Origin: Thermus brockianus
GTDB lineage: Bacteria > Deinococcota > Deinococci > Deinococcales > Thermaceae
Assembly (NCBI RefSeq): GCF_021462505.1
Contig: NZ_JAKEDV010000005.1
Span: forward strand, 141,671-204,974
Length of the DNA stretch: 63,304 nucleotides
Reading direction: 5' to 3'
The notes under the pieces are model-generated. The model was not told the origin of the DNA, made no database searches, and saw nothing but the letters and a program-made list of their open reading frames with translations. Below are positions 48,417-58,728 of this stretch, piece by piece. Position 1 is the stretch's first letter. Each line of letters begins with the position of its first letter. The position numbers and the translations under genes were made by a program.

Positions 48417-48433
48417 GGGGCGCGGCCGCCCCC
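48416..48433. terminator. GC hairpin between convergent genes
   Basis: GGGGGCG (48416-48422) and CGCCCCC (48427-48433) around the tetraloop CGGC, directly after the LapA-like stop and 17 bases past the rplQ stop on the minus strand. There is no T-run, so it may stop both transcripts only with help or act as a 3' stabiliser. Confidence 0.5.
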
Positions 48434-48449
48434 CATGGGCTCCTTCCCC

Positions 48450-48806
48450 TTACTCCACCAGCTCCACCAGGGCCAAGGGCGCCCCGTCCCCCCGGCGGCG
48501 CTCCGCCAGCTTCAGAACCCGGGTATACCCCCCGGGGCGGTTTTGGTACTTGGGGGCGATCTCGTCAAAGAGCTTACGCACCAGCTTCACGTCCTGCAGA
48601 TCCCGAAGCACGAGCCTACGGGCGTGCAGGTCCCCCCGCTTGGCCAGGTGGATCAGGTGGTCCACGAAGCCGGTAATCTCCTTGGCCTTGGGCAGGGTGG
48701 TGGTGATGCGGCCATGGGTCAGGAGGCTTTTCGCCTGGTTGCGGTAAAGGGCCAGGCGGTGGGAAGAGTGGCGGTTTAGCTTCCTTCCAGACTTCAGGTG
48801 GCGCAT
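48450..48806 (-). CDS. rplQ: 50S ribosomal protein L17
   Basis: Large-subunit protein of 118 residues beginning [20 protein letters not shown], the conserved L17 N-terminus. It follows rpoA as in most bacteria and is the last gene of the ribosomal cluster. GGAGTGAG precedes the ATG. Confidence 0.97.
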   Translation of the reverse strand: MRHLKSGRKLNRHSSHRLALYRNQAKSLLTHGRITTTLPKAKEITGFVDHLIHLAKRGDLHARRLVLRDLQDVKLVRKLFDEIAPKYQNRPGGYTRVLKLAERRRGDGAPLALVELVE

Positions 48807-48810
48807 GGTC

Positions 48811-49749
48811 TCACTCCTTCAAGGCGAAGCCCCGCTTGGCCAGGGCCTCGCGGATCTCCTCCAGGCTCCTCTCCCCAATGCCGGGGATATTGCGAAGGTC
48901 CTTGAGGTTGAGGGCCAAAAGGGCCCGCACGGACTCAATCCCCTCCTCCTTGAGGCTGTGCAAAACCCGGGTGGAAAGCCCAAGCTCCTCTAGGGGCAGG
49001 TCCAGGTCCTCCTCCCTCTCCACCCGCTCCGGGGCAGGCTCGGGGGTGGGCAAGGCGGTGGCCTGGGGGTTGGTGAAGTAGGAGAGGTGCTCTTTGAGGA
49101 TCTCCACCGCCTGGTTCAAGGCCTCCAAGGGGGTCACGGAGCCGTCGGTCCAGATGCGCAGGGTGAGCTTGTCCAGGTCCGTGCGCTGGCCCAAGCGGGT
49201 GTCCTCCACCTGGAAGGCCACGCGGCGCACGGGGGAAAAGATAGCGTCCACGGGAATGGCGTTGATGCGGTCCTTGATGCCGTGGCGCTCGGCGGGAACA
49301 TACCCCACCCCGCGGTCCACCCGGACCTCCATGTAGAGCTTCCCGCCCGCCTCGAGGGTGGCGATGGGAAGGTCGGGGTTCAGGATCTCCACGTCGCTGG
49401 AGGGGGTGAAGTCCCGGGCGGTGACCACCTTGGGGCCCTCGGCCCTAAGGACGAGGGTGGTGGTCTGCATCTTGGGGTCCAGGAAGCGGACCACCAGCTC
49501 CTTCAGATTCAGGACAATCTCCACCACGTCCTCCTTAACCCCGGGGATGGTGGAGAACTCGTGCAGGACGTCCTCAATGTAGACGCTGGTGACCGCGGTC
49601 CCGGGAATGGAGGAAAGGAGGATGCGCCGCAAGGGGTTGCCCAAGGTGACGCCAAACCCCCGCTCCAGGGGCTCCAGGACGAACTCCCCGTACTCCCGCC
49701 CCTGGGTGCGCACCGTGAAGACCGGGGCTTTCAGCTTGCTCTCTAACAT
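48811..49749 (-). CDS. rpoA: RNA polymerase alpha subunit
   Basis: A 312-residue alpha subunit: N-terminal assembly domain (about 1-225, with [22 protein letters not shown]) and C-terminal domain (about 245-312, with [16 protein letters not shown]) joined by a proline/glutamate linker. It nucleates RNA polymerase assembly. AGAGGAGG precedes the ATG, and a strong hairpin lies in the spacer from rpsD. Confidence 0.97.
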   Translation of the reverse strand: MLESKLKAPVFTVRTQGREYGEFVLEPLERGFGVTLGNPLRRILLSSIPGTAVTSVYIEDVLHEFSTIPGVKEDVVEIVLNLKELVVRFLDPKMQTTTLVLRAEGPKVVTARDFTPSSDVEILNPDLPIATLEAGGKLYMEVRVDRGVGYVPAERHGIKDRINAIPVDAIFSPVRRVAFQVEDTRLGQRTDLDKLTLRIWTDGSVTPLEALNQAVEILKEHLSYFTNPQATALPTPEPAPERVEREEDLDLPLEELGLSTRVLHSLKEEGIESVRALLALNLKDLRNIPGIGERSLEEIREALAKRGFALKE

Positions 49750-49772
49750 AGGCCTCCTCTAAAGGGGCAATG

Positions 49773-49795
49773 GGGGCCTGTACAGGACAGGCCCC
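49773..49795 (-). promoter_or_regulatory. intercistronic hairpin rpsD-rpoA
   Basis: GGGGCCTGT (49773-49781) pairs perfectly with ACAGGCCCC (49787-49795) around a five-base loop. It fills much of the 52-base spacer and ends 24 bases upstream of the rpoA start on the mRNA. No T-run follows, so processing, stability or translational control is likelier than termination. Confidence 0.55.
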
Positions 49796-49801
49796 GGTTT
49801 C

Positions 49802-50431
49802 TCACCTGGAGTAGAACTCAATCACCAGCTGCTCGTTCACGGGCAGGGCCAGGTCCTCCCGGTCGGGGAGCCTGAGGAACTTGCCCTTCATGTTCTCCAC
49901 GTCCAGGGAGAGCCAGGGCCCCACCTTGCGGCCCTTCATGGCCTCGAGGTTCTCCCGGATGAAGGCCAGGTTCTTGCTCCCCTCGGCGATGGCGATCTCG
50001 TCCCCCGGCTTCACCCGGTAGGCAGGGAGGTCCACCCGGCGCCCGTTCACGGTGATGTGGCCGTGGCGCACCATCTGCCGCGCCTGGCGGCGGCTTACGG
50101 CGAAGCCCAGGCGGTAGACCACGTTGTCCAGCCGGGACTCCAAAAGCCCCAGGAAGACCGTACCCGTCACCCCCTTCTTGCGGCTCGCCTCCTCAAAGAG
50201 GTTGCGGAACTGGGTCTCGGAGATCCCGTAGATGCGGCGGAGCTTCTGCTTCTCCCTCAGGCGCACCGCATAGTCGGAAGGGCGGCGGGCCCGCTTCTGC
50301 CCGTGCTGGCCCGGGGGGTAGGGCCGGCGCTCCATGGCGCACTTGGGGCTGTAGCACCGCTCCCCCTTCAGGTACAGCTTGACTCCTTCCCGGCGGCAAA
50401 GACGGCAAACTGGTCCAATGTAACGACCCAT
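49802..50431 (-). CDS. rpsD: 30S ribosomal protein S4
   Basis: Primary 16S-rRNA-binding protein of 209 residues. Cys9, Cys12, Cys26 and Cys31 in the N-terminus form the metal site (zinc or iron-sulfur) known in Thermus S4. An S4 domain (about 99-160, [19 protein letters not shown]) follows. In E. coli S4 represses this operon; the adjacent hairpin before rpoA may be relevant here. Confidence 0.97.
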   Translation of the reverse strand: MGRYIGPVCRLCRREGVKLYLKGERCYSPKCAMERRPYPPGQHGQKRARRPSDYAVRLREKQKLRRIYGISETQFRNLFEEASRKKGVTGTVFLGLLESRLDNVVYRLGFAVSRRQARQMVRHGHITVNGRRVDLPAYRVKPGDEIAIAEGSKNLAFIRENLEAMKGRKVGPWLSLDVENMKGKFLRLPDREDLALPVNEQLVIEFYSR

Positions 50432-50444
50432 CTTCTCTCACTCC

Positions 50445-50834
50445 CTACGAGGCTTTGCGGAACTTCTTCTTGGGCCGGCAGCCGTTGTGGGGCACGGGGG
50501 TGTCGTCCACGATGGACTTCACCTGGAGGCCAGAGGCCTGCAGGGCGCGGATGGCCTGTTCCCGGCCCGCCCCGGTACCCCGCACGATCACGTCCACGCT
50601 TTGCATGCCGTAAGCCATAGCCTTCTTGGCGGCGTCCATGGCCGCAAGCTGGGCCGCGTACGGGGTGCCCTTGCGGCTCCCCTTGTAGCCGATGACCCCA
50701 CCCGAGGACCAGGTGATGGGATTGCCGTCCGGGTCGGTGATGGTGACGATGGTGTTGTTGTAGGAGGCGTGGATGTACGCCTTCCCGCTGGCCACCTGCC
50801 GTTTGACCTTCTTCTTGGTGGTTTTCTTGGCCAT
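50445..50834 (-). CDS. rpsK: 30S ribosomal protein S11
   Basis: A 129-residue platform protein that contacts the Shine-Dalgarno helix. It begins [20 protein letters not shown], with the conserved [17 protein letters not shown] and the Asn-Gly near the end ([16 protein letters not shown]). It lies between rpsM and rpsD as in other alpha operons. Confidence 0.97.
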   Translation of the reverse strand: MAKKTTKKKVKRQVASGKAYIHASYNNTIVTITDPDGNPITWSSGGVIGYKGSRKGTPYAAQLAAMDAAKKAMAYGMQSVDVIVRGTGAGREQAIRALQASGLQVKSIVDDTPVPHNGCRPKKKFRKAS

Positions 50835-50880
50835 ACTCTCCCTCTAATGGAGTATCCTCTGGCCCTAGAAGCGCTTTGGG

Positions 50881-51261
50881 CTACTTCCTCGGGGCCTTCT
50901 TCTTGCCCGCCACGGTCTTGCGGGGGCCTTTACGGGTGCGGGCGTTGGTGCGGGTGCGCTGGCCCCGCACGGGAAGACCCCTCCGGTGCCGAAGCCCCCG
51001 GTAGCACCCGATGTCCATGAGCCGCTTGATGTTGGCGGCCACCTCCGCCCGGAGCTCGCCTTCCAGCTTCCAGGTGTTCTCCACGTACTCGCGGAGGCGC
51101 ACCACCTCGGCCTCGGTGAGGTCCTTGACCCGGGTGGCCGGGTTGATGCCCGTCTTCTCCAACGCCTCCTTGGCCCGGGCCGGCCCGATGCCGTAGATGT
51201 AGGTGAGGGCCACGTCCACCCGCTTGTTCCTGGGAATCTCTACGCCTGCAATCCTCGCCAC
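50881..51261 (-). CDS. rpsM: 30S ribosomal protein S13
   Basis: Head protein of 126 residues contacting the P-site tRNA and L5. [21 protein letters not shown] and [18 protein letters not shown] are conserved, with a basic Thermus-type tail. GTG 51261 follows AAGGAGG. Confidence 0.97.
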   Translation of the reverse strand: MARIAGVEIPRNKRVDVALTYIYGIGPARAKEALEKTGINPATRVKDLTEAEVVRLREYVENTWKLEGELRAEVAANIKRLMDIGCYRGLRHRRGLPVRGQRTRTNARTRKGPRKTVAGKKKAPRK

Positions 51262-51274
51262 GTTGCCTCCTTAC

Positions 51275-51388
51275 CTAACCCTGCCGCTGCTTGTGCTTGG
51301 GGTTTTCGCAGATCACGTAAACCCGCCCGTGCCGGCGGACCACCTTGCACTTTTCGCACATCCTCTTGACCGATGCCCGTACCTTCAT
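51275..51388 (-). CDS. rpmJ: 50S ribosomal protein L36
   Basis: A 37-residue zinc-ribbon protein, [15 protein letters not shown] followed by [13 protein letters not shown]. The zinc ligands Cys11, Cys14, Cys27 and His32 are all present, so this is the zinc-binding form. It lies between infA and rpsM, its usual place. GGAGGCGCC precedes the ATG. Confidence 0.96.
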   Translation of the reverse strand: MKVRASVKRMCEKCKVVRRHGRVYVICENPKHKQRQG

Positions 51389-51396
51389 GGCGCCTC

Positions 51397-51615
51397 CTAC
51401 TTTCTGTAGACGATGCGGCCCCGCGTGGGGTCGTAGGGGGTTATCTCCACCACCACCCGGTCCCCCGGCAGGATGCGGATGTAGTGCATGCGCATCTTGC
51501 CGGAGATGTAGGCCAGGATCTCCGGTCCCGAGTCCAGCTTCACCCGAAAGGTGGCGTTGGGCAAAGCCTCGGTGATCACGCCTTCCGCCCGAATGGTGTC
51601 CTTCTCCTTCGCCAT
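51397..51615 (-). CDS. infA: translation initiation factor IF-1
   Basis: A 72-residue OB-fold protein ([19 protein letters not shown], later [19 protein letters not shown]) that occupies the ribosomal A site during initiation. It lies between map and rpmJ as in many bacteria. GGAGGGGT precedes the ATG. Confidence 0.97.
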   Translation of the reverse strand: MAKEKDTIRAEGVITEALPNATFRVKLDSGPEILAYISGKMRMHYIRILPGDRVVVEITPYDPTRGRIVYRK

Positions 51616-51622
51616 ACCCCTC

Positions 51623-52390
51623 CTACCGCGCCCGCACCAGGGGTACCCCGGTGAGGAGCTCCGGGCCCTCCTCCGTCACCAAGACGGTGTTCTCGTAGTG
51701 GGCGGCGAGGTTGCCTTGACCGGCGCTCGCCGTCCAGCCATCTTCCAATATTACCACAGGAGCCGGGCGTAGGGTGACCATGGGCTCCAGGGCCAAGGTC
51801 ATGCCGGGGCGGATCTTGGGCCCCGTGCCCGGCTTGCCGAAGTTGGGAAGCTGGGGGTCCTCGTGGATCTCCCGGCCCACCCCGTGCCCCACGAACTCCC
51901 GCACCACCCCGTAGCCGCGGCTCTCCAAGAAGGTCTGCACGGCATGGGCCACGTCCCCGATGCGGAAGCCAGGCTTCAGGTACTTCATCCCCTCCCAGAA
52001 GGCGGCCTCTGTGTCTTGGATGAGCCTTTCCGCCTCCGGGGAAACCCTACCCACGGGGAAGGTGCGGGCCATGTCGGCGGCGAAGCCCCCGTAGATGAGC
52101 CCCACGTCCACGGAAAGGATATCCCCCTCCTTTAGGGGTTCCTCCGAGGGGATACCGTGGACCACCACCTCGTTCACCGAGGTGCAGAGGGTGGCGGGGA
52201 AGCCGTAGAGCCCCAGGAAGGCCGGCTTGGCCTTGCGCTTGAGGATGGCCTCGTGGGCGATCCGGTCCAACTCTTTGGTGGTGATGCCGGGCTCCACGTG
52301 GCGGGCCACCTCCTCCACCACCTCAGTGAGGAGGGCTCCCGCCTCCCGCATGCGCTCAATCTCCCAGGGGCTTTTGAGCTTAATGGCCAT
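51623..52390 (-). CDS. map: methionine aminopeptidase, type I
   Basis: Removes N-terminal methionine. The 255 residues contain the metal ligands in [18 protein letters not shown] (two Asp), the His of [14 protein letters not shown], and Glu residues in TLALEPMVT and the C-terminal region. It starts at ATG 52390, sharing a base with the adk stop (TGATG). Confidence 0.96.
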   Translation of the reverse strand: MAIKLKSPWEIERMREAGALLTEVVEEVARHVEPGITTKELDRIAHEAILKRKAKPAFLGLYGFPATLCTSVNEVVVHGIPSEEPLKEGDILSVDVGLIYGGFAADMARTFPVGRVSPEAERLIQDTEAAFWEGMKYLKPGFRIGDVAHAVQTFLESRGYGVVREFVGHGVGREIHEDPQLPNFGKPGTGPKIRPGMTLALEPMVTLRPAPVVILEDGWTASAGQGNLAAHYENTVLVTEEGPELLTGVPLVRAR

Positions 52391-52944
52391 CAGATCCCCA
52401 AAGCCGCCCGGACGCGGGCGTAGACCTCATCGGGCGTGCCCAGGCCGTCCACCCGCTTCAGGGCGCCCGTTTTCTCATAGTACTGGATGAGGGGCTCGGT
52501 TTTCTCCCGGTAGACCTCGAGGCGGCGCCTTATGGTTTCCTCGTTGTCGTCGGAACGGCCCTCCAGCTCCGCCCGCTTGAGCATGCGCCGGACAAGCTCC
52601 TCCTCAGGCACCTCCACCAGCACCACCCCAAGGAGCCGGGTGCCCGTCTCCTCCAGAAGGCGGTCCAAGGCCTCCGCCTGGGGCAGGGTGCGGGGAAAGC
52701 CGTCAAAGATCACCCGGTCGGCCAGCTCCTCGCGGATCAGGGCCAGGATCAGGTCATCGGGGACCAGGTCCCCCCGGTCCATGATGGGCTTCACCTGCTG
52801 GCCCAAGGGGGTGCCCCGGGCCACGTGGTCCCGGAGGATGTCCCCGGTGGAAAGCTTCTTAAAGCCCAGCTCCGCCGCAAGCCTCGCCGCCTGGGTGCCC
52901 TTCCCCGCCCCCGGCGGCCCCAAAAAGATCACCGCTTCCCCCAT
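52390..52944 (-). CDS. adk: adenylate kinase
   Basis: Converts AMP and ATP to two ADP. The P-loop is GPPGAGKGT (9-17), with AMP-binding STGDILRDHV and FDGFPRTLPQAEALD. At 184 residues with a short loop (GRSDDNEETIRRRL) it is the LID-less or short form without a zinc finger. It lies between secY and map as in the spc operon of many bacteria. Confidence 0.97.
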   Translation of the reverse strand: MGEAVIFLGPPGAGKGTQAARLAAELGFKKLSTGDILRDHVARGTPLGQQVKPIMDRGDLVPDDLILALIREELADRVIFDGFPRTLPQAEALDRLLEETGTRLLGVVLVEVPEEELVRRMLKRAELEGRSDDNEETIRRRLEVYREKTEPLIQYYEKTGALKRVDGLGTPDEVYARVRAALGI

Positions 52945-52952
52945 TCTCCCTC

Positions 52953-54269
52953 CTAGCGCGTCCGGCCGCGGATCCGGCCCTTGGACAAGAACCCCTCGTA
53001 GTTCCTGAGCATCAGCTGGCTTTCAATCTGCCTAAGGGTATCCAGGGCTACCCCCACCACGATCAAGAGGCCAATCCCCGAGAAGGCGATGCTCTTCACC
53101 CCGGTGAGGTTTTGGATGATCTGGGGCAGGGCCGCCACCAGACCCAGGAAGAGCGCCCCCCAGAGGGTGAGGCGGGAGACAATGTGCTCCAGGAACTTCA
53201 CCGTGGGCTCCCCCGGACGGATGCCCGGGATAAACCCCCCGTACTCCCTGAGGCTTTCGGCGATGCGCTTGGGGTCAAACTGCACGGCGGTGTACACGTA
53301 GGTGAAGAGGACGATGAGGAGCACCTCGAGGAGGAGCCCGGAAAGGTGGGTGGGGTTGAAGAAGTTGGCGATGGCCTGGAGCACGGGGTTGTCCTGGAAG
53401 GGGGCGGCGAGGAAGATGGGGATTTGCAAAATGGCGGCGGCGAAGACGATGGGGATCACCCCGGCGGCGTTCAGCTTGATGGGGATGTAGGTGGCCTGGC
53501 CTCCATACACCCTGCGCCCCACCACCTTGCGGGCGTACTGCACGGGGATGCGGCGCTCCGCCTGCTGCACCGCCACCATCCCAGCGAAGGCCAGGACGAG
53601 GAAGGCCAGGAAGAAGAGGAAGGCCACCAGGTTCACCTCCCCCGTGCGGATGAGCCCCAGAGTGCGCACCAGTTGGGGCAACCACTCCACCACGATCCCC
53701 GCAAAGATGATCATGCTGGTGCCGTTTCCGATACCGTACTCCGTGATGCGCTCCGCCATCCAGAGGAGGAGGGCGATGCCCGCCACCTGGGTGACCACCA
53801 CCACGAACCAGAAAAAGGGGCCCGGGGACCAGCCGGGAAGGAGGAACCTCCCCCCCTCCGCCCCCAAAAAGGCCGTGGCCAAGAAGAAGCCCTGGAAGGC
53901 CCCCAGAGCGATGCCGCCGATGCGGGTGTACTGGTTGATGATGCGGCGGCCCTCCTCCCCCTCCTTGGAGAGCTTCTCCAGCGCCGGCACCACGTTGATG
54001 AGAAGCTGCATGACGATGGCGGCGGTGATATAGGGCATGATGCCCAAGGCGAAGATGGAGAAGCGCTCAAAGTTGCCGCCCGAGAAGAGGTTGATGATGC
54101 CGAAAACCCCCCCTTGGGTGGTGCGCAAAAACTCCTGGATCTTGTCCAGGTCCACCCCCGGGGTGGGGATGAAGGCCCCCAAGCGGTAGGCGGCCAGGAC
54201 GAGGAGGGTAAAGAGGATGCGCTGGCGAAGCTCGGGGATCTGGAGGGCGCTCCGGAAGGCCTTCAGCAT
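52953..54269 (-). CDS. secY: protein translocase subunit SecY
   Basis: Channel subunit of the Sec translocase in the cytoplasmic membrane; 438 residues, ten transmembrane helices. The plug/TM2 region is GGVFGIINLFSGGNFERFSIFALGIMPYITA, and the basic C6 tail ends KGRIRGRTR. The thermophilic Thermus SecY has a known structure. It follows rplO with a one-base gap. Confidence 0.97.
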   Translation of the reverse strand: MLKAFRSALQIPELRQRILFTLLVLAAYRLGAFIPTPGVDLDKIQEFLRTTQGGVFGIINLFSGGNFERFSIFALGIMPYITAAIVMQLLINVVPALEKLSKEGEEGRRIINQYTRIGGIALGAFQGFFLATAFLGAEGGRFLLPGWSPGPFFWFVVVVTQVAGIALLLWMAERITEYGIGNGTSMIIFAGIVVEWLPQLVRTLGLIRTGEVNLVAFLFFLAFLVLAFAGMVAVQQAERRIPVQYARKVVGRRVYGGQATYIPIKLNAAGVIPIVFAAAILQIPIFLAAPFQDNPVLQAIANFFNPTHLSGLLLEVLLIVLFTYVYTAVQFDPKRIAESLREYGGFIPGIRPGEPTVKFLEHIVSRLTLWGALFLGLVAALPQIIQNLTGVKSIAFSGIGLLIVVGVALDTLRQIESQLMLRNYEGFLSKGRIRGRTR

Positions 54270-54270
54270 C

Positions 54271-54723
54271 TTAAGCCTCCAAGAGGACCGCTTCCCCGCC
54301 CGCGGCCTTTAGTTTTTCTAAGGCGCTTTTGGAGAAGGCGTGGGCCACCACCTTGAGGGGCTTGGCCTCCCCCTCCCCAAGCACCTTGAGCCGGTAGCCC
54401 TTCTTCAAGAGGCCCGCCTGCACGAGGAGTTCGGGGGTAACCTCCCCTTCAAAGCGGGCCAGGTCCTTTAGGTTCACCCCCTGGTACTTGGGGCGCTTGA
54501 TCTCCCCCGGCACCTGGCCCTGCATGCCCCGCTTGGGCAGGCGCATCAGGGTGGTGGAGCGGCCGCCCTCAAAACGGCGGGGGTCCTTGACGCCGCCCGA
54601 GCGGGACTTCTGGCCCTTGTGGCCCCGGGTAGCGGTTTTGCCGTGGCCCGAGCCCGGACCCCGCCCTACCCGCTTGCGCTTCTTGTTGGCCCCGGGATTG
54701 GGCTTTAGGTCGGTGAGTTTCAT
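54271..54723 (-). CDS. rplO: 50S ribosomal protein L15
   Basis: A 150-residue protein with the basic glycine-rich N-terminal extension ([29 protein letters not shown]) that threads into 23S rRNA, followed by the globular domain. The ATG overlaps the rpmD stop by four bases. Confidence 0.97.
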   Translation of the reverse strand: MKLTDLKPNPGANKKRKRVGRGPGSGHGKTATRGHKGQKSRSGGVKDPRRFEGGRSTTLMRLPKRGMQGQVPGEIKRPKYQGVNLKDLARFEGEVTPELLVQAGLLKKGYRLKVLGEGEAKPLKVVAHAFSKSALEKLKAAGGEAVLLEA

Positions 54724-54905
54724 TCCAACACCTCCACCCGGAGAAGGTGGGCTACCTTGGCCACGTTGCCCCGGATGGCCGGGGTGTCCTCCAACACCTT
54801 CTCCTTCTGCAACTTGGTAAGCCCCAAGGCCTTCAGGGCCGCCTTCTGGTCCTTGGGGTAGCCGATGGGGCTTTTCACCAGCTTGACCTTGAGCTTGCCC
54901 ATCAC
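54720..54905 (-). CDS. rpmD: 50S ribosomal protein L30
   Basis: A 61-residue protein, [20 protein letters not shown] and HLLRVEVLE at the end, the short bacterial L30. Overlaps rpsE upstream and rplO downstream by four bases each, so translation is coupled. Confidence 0.96.
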   Translation of the reverse strand: MMGKLKVKLVKSPIGYPKDQKAALKALGLTKLQKEKVLEDTPAIRGNVAKVAHLLRVEVLE

Positions 54906-55375
54906 TCCTCCCCGCCCTTCCGGAGGCGCTTCACGTCCTCCTTGGTCTGAAGTTGCCGAAGGGCTTCCATGGTGGCGTAGGCGATGTTGATGGGGTTGCG
55001 GCTCCCGAGCTCCTTGGTGAGGATGTCGGTGATGCCCGCCAGTTCCAGAATGGCCCGTGGCACCGCCCCGGCAATCACCCCGGTCCCGGGAGCAGCGGGC
55101 TTCAAGAGGATCTTGGAAGCCCCGTACTCCACCTCAATCTCGTGGGGAATGGTGCCGTTTTGGATGGGCACCTCCACCATGTTGCGGCGGGCGTAGTACC
55201 CAGCCTTCTGCACCGCCAAGGGCACCTCCTTGGCCTTGCCCAGGCCCAGGCCTACCCGGCCCTGCCGGTCACCCACCACCACCAAGGCGCCGAAGCGGAA
55301 GCGGCGGCCGCCCTGGTAGGTCTTGGCGGTGCGCCGCACCAGGATCATCTTCTCTTCAAAGTCGGTCTCGGGCAT
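54902..55375 (-). CDS. rpsE: 30S ribosomal protein S5
   Basis: A 157-residue decoding-fidelity protein: N-terminal double-stranded-RNA-binding-like domain ([26 protein letters not shown]) and C-terminal domain with [15 protein letters not shown]. Starts [11 protein letters not shown] at ATG 55375 after AGAGGAGG. Confidence 0.97.
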   Translation of the reverse strand: MPETDFEEKMILVRRTAKTYQGGRRFRFGALVVVGDRQGRVGLGLGKAKEVPLAVQKAGYYARRNMVEVPIQNGTIPHEIEVEYGASKILLKPAAPGTGVIAGAVPRAILELAGITDILTKELGSRNPINIAYATMEALRQLQTKEDVKRLRKGGEE

Positions 55376-55385
55376 GGTCCCTCCT

Positions 55386-55724
<339 letters not shown>

Positions 55725-55732
55725 AATCCCCC

Positions 55733-56275
55733 CTACTTCTTGGCCCCGGCCTTGCCGGGCTTAAGGCGGACGGGCTCGCCCGCGTAGTAGATGCCCTTTT
55801 CGTGGTAGGCGCTGGGCTTCTTGATGGCCCGGATGTCGGCGGCCACCTGGCCCACCCGCTGCTTGTCAATGCCCACCACCCGGATCCTGGTGGGTTCGGG
55901 TACCTCGAGGGTGATCCCCTCCGGGGGCTCCACCACCACGGGGTGGCTATAGCCCACGGAAAGCTCCACCGCCCGGCCCACAAGCCGCGCCCGGTAACCG
56001 ATGCCCTTGATGAGGAGCTCCTTGGCGTACCCCTCGGACACCCCCTTCACCGCGTTGGCGATGAGGGTGCGGGTCAGGCCATGCAAGCTCCGGTGGCGCC
56101 GCTCGTCGGAGGGGCGCTCCACCCGAACCACGCCCTCCTCCACCACCACCCGCATCTCGGGGGAAATGGCCACGGAAAGCTCGCCCTTGGGGCCCTTGAC
56201 CTTGACCAGGCCCGGGGCCACCTCCACGCTAACCCCCTTGGGCAGGGGAATGGGAAGCCGGCCAATCCTAGACAT
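55733..56275 (-). CDS. rplF: 50S ribosomal protein L6
   Basis: A 180-residue protein at the factor-binding site, two repeated domains and a basic tail. [19 protein letters not shown] fixes the start at ATG 56275, which overlaps the rpsH stop (ATGA); the six-base-longer frame is not needed. Confidence 0.96.
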   Translation of the reverse strand: MSRIGRLPIPLPKGVSVEVAPGLVKVKGPKGELSVAISPEMRVVVEEGVVRVERPSDERRHRSLHGLTRTLIANAVKGVSEGYAKELLIKGIGYRARLVGRAVELSVGYSHPVVVEPPEGITLEVPEPTRIRVVGIDKQRVGQVAADIRAIKKPSAYHEKGIYYAGEPVRLKPGKAGAKK

Positions 56276-56691
56276 CACCACACCTCGCAGATCAGTTCGC
56301 CGCCCACGCCCAGCTTCCGGGCCTCCCGGTCGGTGAGCACCCCTTTGGGCGTGGACAAGATGGCAATCCCTAGACCCCGGCGCACGCGGGGGATCTCCTT
56401 CACCCCTACGTAGACCCGCCGCCCCGGACGGCTGATGCGCCGGATGTGCTTGATGACCTGTTCAGGGCGGGGGTCAAGCCCGGGACGCCGAGGGCCGTAC
56501 TTTAGGTAGATGCGGAGCACGGGCTTGCCGTCCACCTCCACCCGCTCGTACCCCTTGATGAAGCCCTCCCGCGCCAAGATCTTGAGGATCTCCTCCTTGA
56601 AGCGGGAGGCGGGCACCTCGGTGCTCTCCTTGTAGACCCGGGTGGCGTTCCGTATCCGGGTCAGCATGTCGGCAATGGGGTCCGTCAGCAT
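56275..56691 (-). CDS. rpsH: 30S ribosomal protein S8
   Basis: A 138-residue 16S-rRNA-binding protein, [16 protein letters not shown] at the start and [22 protein letters not shown] at the end. AGGAGAGAGG precedes the ATG. The 68-base spacer from rpsN is the longest in this part of the cluster. Confidence 0.97.
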   Translation of the reverse strand: MLTDPIADMLTRIRNATRVYKESTEVPASRFKEEILKILAREGFIKGYERVEVDGKPVLRIYLKYGPRRPGLDPRPEQVIKHIRRISRPGRRVYVGVKEIPRVRRGLGIAILSTPKGVLTDREARKLGVGGELICEVW

Positions 56692-56759
56692 TTCCTCTCT
56701 CCTTTTACCTCACTCCTGGACCATGCGGTCTCGAGGGAACCCCCCCGACCGGCCACGGC

Positions 56760-56945
56760 CTACCAGCTGGCCTTCTTCACCCCGGGAAGCTGCCCCTTGT
56801 GGGCCAACTCCCGCAGGCAGATCCGGCAAAGACCGAAGTAGCGGTAGACGCTCCTGGCCCTCCCGCACCGCATACAACGGGTGTAGGCCCGCACCTTGAA
56901 CTTGGGGGTCCGCTTGGCCTTCTCAATCAGCGCCTTTCTCGCCAT
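56760..56945 (-). CDS. rpsN: 30S ribosomal protein S14, zinc type
   Basis: The short 61-residue S14 with four zinc cysteines, Cys24, Cys27, Cys40 and Cys43 ([20 protein letters not shown]). It belongs to the head of the 30S subunit. It starts at ATG 56945, seven bases after rplE. Confidence 0.97.
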   Translation of the reverse strand: MARKALIEKAKRTPKFKVRAYTRCMRCGRARSVYRYFGLCRICLRELAHKGQLPGVKKASW

Positions 56946-56952
56946 GCTCGCC

Positions 56953-57501
56953 TCACTTGCGGAAGGGGAAGCCCAAGAGCTCCAAAAGGGCCTTGGCCTC
57001 CTCGTCGGTCTTGGCGGTGGTGACCACCGCGATGTCCATCCCCCTCAGGGCGTCCACCATGTCGTAGGTGATCTCGGGGAAGATGAGCTGCTCCTTAAGG
57101 CCCAGGTTGTAGTTGCCCCGCCCGTCAAAGCTGGTGGGGCTCAAGCCCCGGAAGTCGCGGATGCGGGGAAGGGCCACGTTGAGGAGCTTCTCCAAGAAAA
57201 TCCACATCCGGTCCCTCCGCAACGTCACCCGGAGGCCGATGGGCATGCCCTTACGGAGCTTGAAGTTGGAGATGGACTTCTTGGCCCGGGTCACCGCCGG
57301 CTTCTGGCCGGTGATGAGGGAAAGCTCCTTGGCCGCCTTCTCCAGGATGCGGGCGTCCTCCTTGGCCTCGCCCAAGCCCTGGTTCACCACCACCTTGACG
57401 AGCCTGGGAACCTCCCAGATGTTCTGGTAGCCGAAGCGGCGGATGAGCTCGGGCCGCACCTCTTCGTAGTATTTCCTCTTCAGGGCAACGTCCAGAGGCA
57501 T
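56953..57501 (-). CDS. rplE: 50S ribosomal protein L5
   Basis: A 182-residue 5S-rRNA-binding protein contacting P-site t[26 protein letters not shown] fixes the start at ATG 57501 behind GGAGGAGT, not the longer open frame. [21 protein letters not shown] is the conserved core. Confidence 0.97.
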   Translation of the reverse strand: MPLDVALKRKYYEEVRPELIRRFGYQNIWEVPRLVKVVVNQGLGEAKEDARILEKAAKELSLITGQKPAVTRAKKSISNFKLRKGMPIGLRVTLRRDRMWIFLEKLLNVALPRIRDFRGLSPTSFDGRGNYNLGLKEQLIFPEITYDMVDALRGMDIAVVTTAKTDEEAKALLELLGFPFRK

Positions 57502-57502
57502 G

Positions 57503-57835
57503 CTACTCCTCCACATCCAAGGACCCGCCGCACTTAGCGCAGGTCCGGATTTTCCGCCCATCTTCCAGGAACTTCTTGCGCACCCGGGTGGGCTTGCCGC
57601 AGGCGGGGCAGATGGGGCGCACCTTGGAGGCGTGCAAGGGAGCCTCCTGCTCCACGAACCCGCCCTGGGGGTACTGGGGGCTCACCCGCACCGCCTTCTT
57701 GACGATATTCACCCCTTCCACGATGACCGCCTGCCGCTTGGGCAACACCGCCTTTACCTTGCCCACGCGGCCCTTGTACTTGCCGGAGGCCACCAGCACG
57801 GTGTCCCCCTTCTTCACGTGCACCTTGGTCTGCAT
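57503..57835 (-). CDS. rplX: 50S ribosomal protein L24, zinc-ribbon form
   Basis: A 110-residue assembly-initiator protein with a KOW motif near the N-terminus ([21 protein letters not shown]). The C-terminus carries two CxxC pairs, CPACG and CAKCG, forming a zinc ribbon seen in some bacteria including Thermus. It shares a base with the rplN stop. Confidence 0.96.
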   Translation of the reverse strand: MQTKVHVKKGDTVLVASGKYKGRVGKVKAVLPKRQAVIVEGVNIVKKAVRVSPQYPQGGFVEQEAPLHASKVRPICPACGKPTRVRKKFLEDGRKIRTCAKCGGSLDVEE

Positions 57836-58203
57836 CAGAGCACCTCCGGCGCCAGGGAAACGATCTTCATGAAGCCCTTCTCGCGGAGTTCCCTCGCCAC
57901 GGGGCCGAAGACGCGGGTGCCGCGGGGCTCCAGCTGGTTGTTGATGATGACGGCGGCGTTGTCGTCAAAGCGGATGGCCGAGCCATCGGGGCGCTTGACC
58001 TCCTTCTTGGTGCGCACCACCACCGCCTTCACCACATCCCCTTCCTTCACCGCCCCGCGGGGGATGGCCTCCTTGACGCTGGCCACGATGATGTCCCCCA
58101 CGGTAGCGTACTTGGCGTTGGAGCCCTTCAGGACGCGGATGCACATGATCTTGCGGGCCCCGGTGTTGTCGGCCACCTCCAGGTAGGTCTGGGGCTGGAT
58201 CAT
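57835..58203 (-). CDS. rplN: 50S ribosomal protein L14
   Basis: A 122-residue protein at the subunit interface: [19 protein letters not shown] and [22 protein letters not shown]. It overlaps rpsQ by four bases. Confidence 0.98.
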   Translation of the reverse strand: MIQPQTYLEVADNTGARKIMCIRVLKGSNAKYATVGDIIVASVKEAIPRGAVKEGDVVKAVVVRTKKEVKRPDGSAIRFDDNAAVIINNQLEPRGTRVFGPVARELREKGFMKIVSLAPEVL

Positions 58204-58517
58204 GCCTTACCTCCCCGCTTGGAAAGGCTGGCGTAGTTCTGGCGACGGACCTCGTACTTCTCCACCAGGTCTAGCCGCCCGCTCTCCAAAAGGCGGAGCA
58301 CCCTAAAGCGCTTGCGCTTGGAGATGGGGCGGGCCTCCACGATCTCCACCACGTCCCCCACCTTGTACCGCTCCTCGGGGTCGTGGGCCAGGTACTTCTT
58401 GGAGCGCTTGATCACCTTGCCGTAGAGGGGGTGGGGGAACTGGCGCTCCACCAAGACCGTGACGGTCTTCTGCATCTTGTCGCTCACCACCACCCCGGTA
58501 AGCACCTTCTTAGGCAT
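58200..58517 (-). CDS. rpsQ: 30S ribosomal protein S17
   Basis: A 105-residue OB-fold rRNA-binding protein, [21 protein letters not shown] then [23 protein letters not shown]. The C-terminal extension (about 80-105) is typical of Thermus. It overlaps rpmC by eight bases. Confidence 0.97.
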   Translation of the reverse strand: MPKKVLTGVVVSDKMQKTVTVLVERQFPHPLYGKVIKRSKKYLAHDPEERYKVGDVVEIVEARPISKRKRFRVLRLLESGRLDLVEKYEVRRQNYASLSKRGGKA

Positions 58518-58728
58518 TGGCCCTCCTCTTCTCGTTCAGCACCGTGAGGAGCCGGGCAATGGACTTGCGGATTTCCCGGATCCTATGGTTCTGGGAAAGC
58601 TGGCCGATGGAGGCCTGGAAGCGAAGCTCCATCAGCTCCTGCTTCTTCTTCCGGATGAGCTTCTCCAGCTCCACCGGGGAGAGCTTGCGGGCCTCCTCCA
58701 GCTCCTTCTTTACCTCACTGAGCTTCAT
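58510..58728 (-). CDS. rpmC: 50S ribosomal protein L29
   Basis: A 72-residue helical protein near the exit tunnel where SRP and trigger factor dock. [21 protein letters not shown] and [20 protein letters not shown] are the conserved blocks. Overlaps rplP by 14 bases. Confidence 0.97.
   Translation of the reverse strand: MKLSEVKKELEEARKLSPVELEKLIRKKKQELMELRFQASIGQLSQNHRIREIRKSIARLLTVLNEKRRANA

Noticed and set aside
53112..54356. Plus-strand 414-codon frame over secY.
   Set aside because: It is highly charged Asp/Glu/His/Gly sequence with no motif; it mirrors secY codon structure.
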